This document shows, in pieces, positions 58,695-64,000 of a DNA stretch of 64,000 nt. Location of the stretch: assembly GCA_017622085.1 (NCBI GenBank), contig JAGARU010000111.1, positions 1-64,000 of the forward strand. Reading direction: 5' to 3'. This DNA comes from Clostridia bacterium (GTDB taxonomy: Bacteria > Bacillota > Clostridia > Oscillospirales > CAG-272). Under the pieces are notes generated by a model. That model was given only the letters and a program-made list of their open reading frames with translations, searched no databases and had not been told where the DNA came from. Both the position numbers and the translations under genes were made by a program. Every line of letters starts with the position of its first letter. The stretch's first letter is position 1.

Positions 58695-58723
58695 ATCTTA
58701 CCATAGAAGGAAATATTTGTCAA
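58695..58723 (-). promoter_or_regulatory. Promoter of the AbrB-type gene
   Basis: Minus-strand perfect TTGACA and TAAGAT with a 17-bp spacer, about 47 bp before the start codon. Confidence 0.75.
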
Positions 58724-58830
58724 CAATATTTTCCAAAATGTCTCCTATTTTTTTACAATTATGGGTTAGAAATGGAAATTTTTGGCGAAAAGCAACAGAA
58801 AAAGGAAATAAATGGAAATTGGAGAGAGCT

Positions 58831-59415
58831 ATGCTGGGGAAATGCTTTTCCGTGCTCACCCTGTCTTCCTTGGTGTATGCCTGCTTCCACGGTACGCTGG
58901 GGCAAATAACGGGCGCGCTGTTTGACGGCGCCTCCCGCGCTACGGAAACGGTGCTTTCCTTGGTAGGTGTAACCGCTCTTTGGTCGGGGCTTTTAGAGGT
59001 ATTTGTGCAAATGGGTGCCATTTCGGCGCTTTCACGCCTGCTGGCACCCCTGTTGCGCTTGGCCTTTCCCGACACCTTTCCACACGGGGCAGGGGCGGAG
59101 GAGATCACCGCCTGCGTCAGCGCCAATCTGTTGGGCGTGTCCAACGCGGCCACTCCCTTCGCTCTCCGCGCTATGGAAAAAATGGGAGCCACCTGCCACC
59201 CGCGGGATACTGCAAGCCGGGATATGATCACCTTGGTTCTTCTGTCCTCCTCCGGTGTCAGCCTGTTTCCTACCACCGTGGTAGCTTTGCGCCAGACGGC
59301 AGGCTCCCAAAATCCGGCGGAAATCCTTTTGCCGGTGTGGATCGTATCTCTTCTCGGCGCTGTGCTCGGTGTGACCGTCAGCCGATTGTTGGGGGGAGGA
59401 AAGCACCATGGATAG
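58831..59415 (+). CDS. spmA: Spore maturation protein A
   Basis: A 194-residue membrane protein of the nucleoside-recognition (Gate) family. The SpmA motif NLLGVSNAATPFALRAM is present, as are SSGVSLFPTTVVALR and about five helices. In Bacillus SpmA and SpmB are needed for spore-core dehydration and heat resistance. ATG 58831 after GGAGAG is chosen; an open stretch before it has no ribosome binding site. It overlaps spmB by 8 bp. Confidence 0.85.
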   Translation: MLGKCFSVLTLSSLVYACFHGTLGQITGALFDGASRATETVLSLVGVTALWSGLLEVFVQMGAISALSRLLAPLLRLAFPDTFPHGAGAEEITACVSANLLGVSNAATPFALRAMEKMGATCHPRDTASRDMITLVLLSSSGVSLFPTTVVALRQTAGSQNPAEILLPVWIVSLLGAVLGVTVSRLLGGGKHHG

Positions 59416-59929
59416 CGTTGCGAGTCTCGTCGTTCCGATCCTCCTGACCTTTGCCAGTCTCGCGCTCTTACACCCAAACCGAGATCGGTTTTCCCATTTT
59501 CTTTCCGGTGCCCGCGAGGGGGCGCGTAGCTGTCTCCGCCTCTTTCCCTCCTTGCTTTCGCTGATCTGCGCTCTGACGGTCTTTTCCGCCTCCGGTCTGG
59601 CGGATGCCATTGCTTCTCTCCTTGCTCCCCTGTTCGGCCGTGTTGGCATCCCGCCGGAGATCGTTACCCTGATCCTCGTGCGCCCCATGACCGGCTCGGG
59701 AGCTTTGGCCGCCTATGCGGATCTGGTGGAGCGATGCGGGCCGGATTCCTTTGCCGGTCTGTGCGCTTCGGTTATCATGGGCTCCTCCGACACTCTCATC
59801 TATATCGCAGCTGTGTACTTTTCTGCTGCCGAGGTGAAAAAGACCCGCTATACCTTGCCCGTCGGCCTTGGAGTATCTGCCTTCAGCGTTCTCCTTTCCT
59901 GTGCGCTTTGCCGCATCTTTTTTGAATAA
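59408..59929 (+). CDS. spmB: Spore maturation protein B
   Basis: A 173-residue membrane protein, partner of SpmA. It has the SpmB blocks VRPMTGSGALAAYADL and GPDSFAGLCASVIMGSSDT, and four to five helices. The pair implies that the organism forms spores, or descends from one that did. An 8-bp overlap couples it to spmA. Confidence 0.88.
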   Translation: MDSVASLVVPILLTFASLALLHPNRDRFSHFLSGAREGARSCLRLFPSLLSLICALTVFSASGLADAIASLLAPLFGRVGIPPEIVTLILVRPMTGSGALAAYADLVERCGPDSFAGLCASVIMGSSDTLIYIAAVYFSAAEVKKTRYTLPVGLGVSAFSVLLSCALCRIFFE

Positions 59930-59984
59930 GGCGACTATCTTCGGTCAACAATTTACCGTACAAGCATAGGAGCAGGAGGCTGTC

Positions 59985-60245
59985 ATGGTAAAGGGATGTC
60001 AGAAAAAGATCATTCAAATTAAGGAAACGGGGAATGCCCTGTTCACAGAGGCTTATTTTGTCCTCAGCGACGCGGCGGATACCCGTCGGGAGACGGACAT
60101 CGTGGCCGAGGCCACCAAGCTGATCGCCGACGAGACGGTAAGCAATAAGGAAACCGTCCGCTTGGGCTGGGCGGCAACGCTGGGATTTTTAGCCGGAATC
60201 ATCGTCAGCGCCCTCTGTCTTACGGTGTACTTGTGGCTTTCGTAG
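59985..60245 (+). CDS. Small single-pass membrane protein
   Basis: An 86-residue protein with a charged N-terminal domain (KKIIQIKETGNALFTEAYFV) and a C-terminal transmembrane helix (about 63-85). AGGAGCAGGAGG precedes the ATG. It lies 55 bp behind spmB and is possibly part of the same unit. Conserved neighbours suggest but do not prove a sporulation link. Confidence 0.65.
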   Translation: MVKGCQKKIIQIKETGNALFTEAYFVLSDAADTRRETDIVAEATKLIADETVSNKETVRLGWAATLGFLAGIIVSALCLTVYLWLS

Positions 60246-60254
60246 CGATCCCAC

Positions 60255-60283
60255 TTGACGGAACGGAGTTTTTCGTGTATAAT
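60255..60283 (+). promoter_or_regulatory. Promoter of the rnj leader RNA
   Basis: TTGACG and perfect TATAAT with a 17-bp spacer, about 290 bp before the rnj start codon. Confidence 0.75.
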
Positions 60284-60289
60284 TAAAAT

Positions 60290-60471
60290 GACATACATTT
60301 TGATCGCAGACCAAGCCACCGTGCGACCTCGCGCCCTACCCGTATTACGGCCGTTTGAAACTTTGCTTTCACGAATACGGAAGGCTCACCTTTTCCCGCG
60401 GTGCAGGTTTCCTTTGATGTATTCCCGGATGCATCCATGGGCTCTGCCGTCCTGTAGAGACGGCTTTTTTT
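60290..60471 (+). ncRNA. Candidate structured leader or small RNA ending in a terminator
   Basis: The transcript from the promoter at 60255-60283 has no coding frame with a ribosome binding site and reaches an intrinsic terminator after about 180 bases. Visible pairings are CCGTATT with AATACGG (about 60338-60380), the palindrome GGATGCATCC and GCAGA near the 5' end with TCTGC before the terminator. It does not match T-box, SAM, 6S, RNase P or SRP motifs that I can recognise. It may be an attenuated 5' leader of rnj or an independent RNA. Confidence 0.5.
60446..60471 (+). terminator. Intrinsic terminator inside the rnj leader
   Basis: GCCGTC pairs with GACGGC around CTGTAGA, followed by seven T. 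No promoter was found between it and rnj, so rnj expression depends on readthrough. Two further GC-rich hairpins (GGCGCAGG/CCTGCGCC near 60503-60524 and GCCGCC/GGCGGC near 60540) lie between it and the rnj ribosome binding site. Confidence 0.75.
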
Positions 60472-60572
60472 CCGTGCCCAAAATCCGAACATAAACCGGC
60501 GCAGGCCAAGATGCCCTGCGCCTACGAAACATATACTGCCGCCTGTGGCGGCAAGGAGAAGAAAGAAGAACT

Positions 60573-62267
60573 ATGGCAAGACAAAGAAAATACGGCACCC
60601 GTGTGCCGAAGGGAGGCAAGCTGAAGGTTATTTCCCTGGGCGGCCTTCACGAGATCGGTAAGAACATTACCGTGCTCGAGTACGGAGAGGACATTGTAAT
60701 TGTAGACTGCGGCCTCGCATTCCCCGATGAGGATATGCTTGGCATCGACTTGGTGATTCCCGACGTCAGCTACCTTGAGAAGAATGCGGACAAGATTCGC
60801 GGCATTTTCCTGACCCACGGTCACGAGGACCATATCGGCGCGATCCCCTACGTGCTTCGCACCATCAATCCGCCCATCTACGGCACTCGCCTGACGCTGG
60901 GTATTTTGGAAAACAAGCTGGAGGAGGCCGGTCTCCTGCGCAGCGCGCATCTTCACACCGTGCAGGTGGGAGACGTAATCAAGGCCGGCACCATGAGCGT
61001 GGAATTCATCCGCGCCAATCATTCCATTGCCGACGCCTGCTGTCTGGCAATCAAAACGCCCCTTGGTTACGTGTTCCACACGGGCGACTTCAAGCTGGAC
61101 GTTTCGCCCATTGACGGCGAGATGATGGACCTGGCCCGCATCGGCCAGATCGGCAAGGAGGGCGTGCTCCTGCTTTTGGCCGAGTCCACCAACGTTGAGC
61201 GAGACGGATTTACCCCCTCGGAGCGAAAGGTTGGCTCCTCTCTTGAGCAGATTTTCATGTCCAATACGGATAAGCGCATTATTATCGCCACCTTCTCGTC
61301 CAACGTGCACCGTGTACAGCAGATCATCAATGCCAGCGTAAAGTACGGACGTAAGGTTGCCATCACCGGCCGCAGTATGCTGAACGTGGTTGGTGCCGCC
61401 ACCCGTCTCGGTTATATGAACGTGCCGGAGGGCTTGATCATTGATATCAACGAGATCAGCCGCTACAACCCGGAACAGCTTACCATCGTTACCACCGGTA
61501 GCCAGGGCGAGACCATGTCGGCTCTGTACCGCATGGCCTTCTCCGACCACAAAAAGGTTCAGCTTTCCGGCAAGGATCTGGTTATTTTAAGCTCCAACGC
61601 CATCCCCGGCAACGAGGTGCTGGTGGGCAAGGTCGTCAACGAAATGTATAAGCGCGGAGTGAACGTGTACCACGAGCCCTCCATCGTTCACGTGTCCGGC
61701 CACGCCTGCAAGGAGGAGCTCAAGCTGATGCACGCTCTCACCAAGCCCAAGTACTTTATGCCCGTCCACGGCGAATACCGCCATCTGATGCAGCATAAGG
61801 AACTGGCAGAGTTTATGGGCATGCCCTCCTCTCACATTTTCGTGTCCGATATTGGTAAGGTGCTGGAGATTGACGGCAAGAGTGCCAAGTTTAACGGAAC
61901 CGTGCCCTCCGGCAAGATTCTGGTAGACGGCTTTGGCGTGGGCGACGTTGGAAACATCGTGCTCCGCGACCGCCGCCATCTGGGTCAGGACGGCCTTATG
62001 GTGATCGTGGCTACCGTTAACACGGACGAGCGCGAGATCATCTCCGGACCCGATATCATCTCCCGCGGATTTGTGTACGTGCGCGAGTCCGAGGCGCTGA
62101 TGGAGGAGCTTCGCGCCATTGCCACCAAGGCGCTGACCGACTGCCTCAATAAGAACGTCACCGAGTGGAACGAAATGAAGACCACCGTAAAGGATAAGCT
62201 TTCCAAGCATATCTACACCAAAACCAAGCGTAGCCCCATGATCCTTCCCGTGATCATGAACGTGTAA
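60573..62267 (+). CDS. rnj: Ribonuclease J
   Basis: A 564-residue metallo-beta-lactamase/beta-CASP nuclease with 5'-3' exonuclease and endonuclease activity, central to mRNA decay and rRNA maturation in Firmicutes. It has the motif THGHEDHIGA (about residues 80-90), the second histidine-rich VFHTGDFKLD, the beta-CASP motif ATFSSNVHRVQQI, HVSGHACKEE and PVHGEYRH, then a C-terminal domain to residue 564. AAGGAG lies upstream of the ATG. A terminator follows directly. Confidence 0.95.
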   Translation: MARQRKYGTRVPKGGKLKVISLGGLHEIGKNITVLEYGEDIVIVDCGLAFPDEDMLGIDLVIPDVSYLEKNADKIRGIFLTHGHEDHIGAIPYVLRTINPPIYGTRLTLGILENKLEEAGLLRSAHLHTVQVGDVIKAGTMSVEFIRANHSIADACCLAIKTPLGYVFHTGDFKLDVSPIDGEMMDLARIGQIGKEGVLLLLAESTNVERDGFTPSERKVGSSLEQIFMSNTDKRIIIATFSSNVHRVQQIINASVKYGRKVAITGRSMLNVVGAATRLGYMNVPEGLIIDINEISRYNPEQLTIVTTGSQGETMSALYRMAFSDHKKVQLSGKDLVILSSNAIPGNEVLVGKVVNEMYKRGVNVYHEPSIVHVSGHACKEELKLMHALTKPKYFMPVHGEYRHLMQHKELAEFMGMPSSHIFVSDIGKVLEIDGKSAKFNGTVPSGKILVDGFGVGDVGNIVLRDRRHLGQDGLMVIVATVNTDEREIISGPDIISRGFVYVRESEALMEELRAIATKALTDCLNKNVTEWNEMKTTVKDKLSKHIYTKTKRSPMILPVIMNV

Positions 62268-62270
62268 AAA

Positions 62271-62316
62271 AAGAAAGTCATTGCAGGCCCTTTGGCGGCT
62301 TTGCAATGACTTTTTT
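62271..62316. terminator. Bidirectional terminator after rnj
   Basis: AAAGTCATTGCA (62274-62285) pairs with TGCAATGACTTT (62302-62313); A- and T-runs flank the stem. It resembles 1625-1676 with paired changes in the stem. Confidence 0.85.
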
Positions 62317-62324
62317 GCGCTTCG

Positions 62325-62774
62325 TCAGCGGAGAAAGGCCTTGAGCCCCAATAGCTCTCCAAAGGTAGCAATTTTGTCGGCCACGCACACAATAATCCCC
62401 TCACGGCTCCTCGGCGGTCGGGGTGTGATGGGGAACATATGGTGGCGGATCACGTCCTCTTCTACGGGGGATAATGTAAAATCCGCCGCTGCATTGGCGT
62501 GGGCCGTTTGGGCGTGGGAGCGCAGGTGGTTCTTTTTTCTCTCCGCCCGCCGGTCGTAAAGATAGTAGTCGTGCAACAAAGCGCCGCGCACCATATCCCG
62601 TCGCCTTGCCGGTATGGACAGCCATCGGCACAAGCGCAGGCTGACGGCGGCTACGTTCAGGGAATGCCGATAGCGGCAGGTCCGTCCGTGGTGCACCAAC
62701 TCCTTTCCCCTCAGCATACCGGGACTTGACAAAATGTCCTGCCCGTAAATCAGAATTTCCTCCGGAATTTTCAT
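62325..62774 (-). CDS. HD-domain phosphohydrolase-like protein
   Basis: A 149-residue protein with an HD-type metal-dependent fold: the first His in CRYRHSLNVAAVSL, HD in GALLHDYYLY, and HH in VIRHHMFPI, then a final Asp in VCVADKIAT. Members hydrolyse phosphate esters such as nucleotides or cyclic dinucleotides. ATG 62774 is chosen because CGGAGG lies 8 bp upstream. Substrate unknown. Confidence 0.75.
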   Translation of the reverse strand: MKIPEEILIYGQDILSSPGMLRGKELVHHGRTCRYRHSLNVAAVSLRLCRWLSIPARRRDMVRGALLHDYYLYDRRAERKKNHLRSHAQTAHANAAADFTLSPVEEDVIRHHMFPITPRPPRSREGIIVCVADKIATFGELLGLKAFLR

Positions 62775-62845
62775 AAAAAAGCCTCCGCTGTTCATTTACC
62801 ATAGTATGAACCGCGGAGGCGATTTTCAGTTGTGAAAAATAATTT

Positions 62846-64000
62846 TTATGCTTTCTTTTTCTTTACCAGCACGTAGCCAACCACAACGACACCGCAGAGA
62901 ACGAATACGATTGCGGTGGTGATCCAGGGAGTTGCATTGAAAGGCGCCGGCTCAGCAGGCTCGGGCGCGGGTGCGGGGGTGGTGTCTGCCGTCGAGGAGG
63001 AATCCACGGGGGTGGTGTCACTGGCGGAGTCTGCCGGCGTGGTGTCGGAGGATCCGTTCGAGAGAAGCATCAGCATGGGAGCGGCTTCCTCACTGCCGCG
63101 CATGGGAGGATTGAAGTTACGGGTGGTGGTGTCGTAAACGATGTTTGCATCGGGATCATCGGCGTAGGTGGTCGGTGCACGGCCGCCGATGGGGTAGTTG
63201 GTGGGGTAACCCATGTAAGCCATGGGAGCCTCGGTTTCAGAGTAAACCTCCAGCTCGCGCAGGGAGGGGAAGATGCCGCCGTTCTTTGTGAATACAATGC
63301 GGATGTCGTCCGTGGTTACGGCATCAAAGGTGAACACGGGCTGATAGTTGAAGGAGGAGTCGTAGGAGCGACCCGATGCAAGGGTCACGTATTCACCGTC
63401 TACCTTTGCTTGAATATCAAAGTACATAATTGCCGATCCCTTGGGCTCGATAAAGTCAAAGGTCAGGGCAACCTTGCTGACGGTGTAGGTGCGGTCAAAG
63501 GTCACGCCGCAATGGGCGGGAACGTCAAATCCGTAGCCGTACCAGCTGGGGTTTTTGGACTTGATCAGACCGTCGTTGATGTAAGAAACCTGAGAGAAGG
63601 TGGGGAAGTTACTGGAGGCGTAGGGAGTGCCGAGCACCGCCAGGTTACCCTTGGCGCAGGACTGCTTGTACTCGTCAGAGGGCTCCTCGGACACGGCAAA
63701 GGCAAAGTTGTCTGCGTGAACGTAAATGCCTGCCAGCTGAGCGCCGGCACCCTCATAAGTAACGGTAACGCCGGTTACAAAGTCACCGGTCTTAACGATC
63801 TCAGCAAGGTCAAGGACTGCAGGCTCAGCGGATGCGATGCCATCCGTGAAGTGAACCACGGTTCCGCTTTCGCAAAGTACGGATGCGGTGTAGGGAAGTG
63901 CGGCAGGATTCTCACCGAAGGTGAGGGTGATCTGGCTTGTAAAGGTTGCCTCCGTCAGGGTTAGTGCAACGCTGGCGGCCGCATCCTCTGCACCTGCCTT
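62846..64000 (-). CDS. Cell-surface protein with discoidin-like domain and TTP linker, 5' partial
   Basis: The frame is open to the right edge, so the N terminus and signal peptide lie outside. In the window, 384 residues are seen. A beta-rich domain (about residues 80-275) with YINDGLIKSKNPSWYGYGF and DIRIVFTKNGGIFPSLRELEVY resembles an F5/8-type C (discoidin) carbohydrate-binding module. It is followed by a linker with three DTTP units and a C-terminal membrane helix (TAIVFVLCGVVVVGYVLV) ending KKKKA. It is thus anchored at the membrane with the domain outside. The discoidin match is by pattern only. Confidence 0.7.
   Translation of the reverse strand, partial: KAGAEDAAASVALTLTEATFTSQITLTFGENPAALPYTASVLCESGTVVHFTDGIASAEPAVLDLAEIVKTGDFVTGVTVTYEGAGAQLAGIYVHADNFAFAVSEEPSDEYKQSCAKGNLAVLGTPYASSNFPTFSQVSYINDGLIKSKNPSWYGYGFDVPAHCGVTFDRTYTVSKVALTFDFIEPKGSAIMYFDIQAKVDGEYVTLASGRSYDSSFNYQPVFTFDAVTTDDIRIVFTKNGGIFPSLRELEVYSETEAPMAYMGYPTNYPIGGRAPTTYADDPDANIVYDTTTRNFNPPMRGSEEAAPMLMLLSNGSSDTTPADSASDTTPVDSSSTADTTPAPAPEPAEPAPFNATPWITTAIVFVLCGVVVVGYVLVKKKKA

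Noticed and set aside
60290..60445. T-box, SAM riboswitch, 6S RNA, SRP RNA or RNase P RNA in the rnj leader
   Set aside because: No diagnostic motif of these classes could be found by eye; it is left as an unclassified leader.

Overview
The window looks like chromosome from an uncultured, moderately GC-rich, obligately anaerobic member of the Clostridia (Oscillospirales- or Christensenellales-like gut lineage). This is inferred from gene content: pyruvate:ferredoxin oxidoreductase, RNase J, IreB, YitT, UppP, SpmA/SpmB spore-maturation proteins, an AbrB/SpoVT-type regulator, strong AGGAGG ribosome binding sites and sigma-A promoters that nearly all have 17-bp spacers. No rRNA, tRNA, prophage, transposase or CRISPR array was seen.

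Layout. 1-8.5 kb: secreted lipoproteins with Thr-Thr-Pro linkers (one cut by the left edge), a PlsC-type acyltransferase, a FliB-like protein, a classical ECF sigma/anti-sigma pair and gene debris. 8.9-13.2 kb: a rhamnosidase-like glycoside hydrolase with a zinc-ribbon membrane protein, then an A/T-rich secreted papain-fold-like protein and another lipoprotein. 13.7-18.4 kb: an ABC-F ATPase, an ECF sigma factor with a long C-terminal extension, and a divergent XRE regulator carrying nine 26-residue repeats. 18.7-27.4 kb: a glycosyltransferase, rRNA methyltransferases (RlmA, RlmD and a TRAM-less RlmD paralog), an S51-like peptidase, zinc-ribbon membrane proteins, an acyltransferase and a phosphoesterase. 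28-41.5 kb: a GH38 alpha-mannosidase followed by accessory genes (beta-propeller-like exported protein, HEAT-SUKH protein, TIR-DUF6273 protein, kinase-pyrophosphatase fusion), then YitT, an M28 membrane peptidase, an alkyltransferase-like protein, an acyltransferase, a histidine phosphatase and MnmA. 41.6-64 kb: mostly core genes: a CvpA-like membrane protein, an ABC exporter, nifJ, a second extended sigma factor, a U32 peptidase, uppP, pgk-tpiA, ireB, ribF, an inactive-looking D,D-carboxypeptidase homolog, an AbrB-like gene, spmA-spmB and rnj. A surface protein is cut by the right edge.

How the genes fit together. nifJ, pgk and tpiA give a fermentative glycolytic core with strongly biased codon use. 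The GH78-like and GH38 enzymes point to glycan foraging. The S11 homolog and spmA-spmB echo the dacB-spmA-spmB spore-cortex operon of Bacillus, but the peptidase has lost all three catalytic motifs. Noncoding DNA carries several dispersed palindromic families at gene 3' ends. The most unusual items are the two sigma factors with a shared extension of about 370 residues, the catalytically dead S11 homolog next to spmAB, the repeat-bearing XRE regulator, the lipoproteins with a duplicated leader/signal-peptide cassette, and a structured leader with an internal terminator before rnj.
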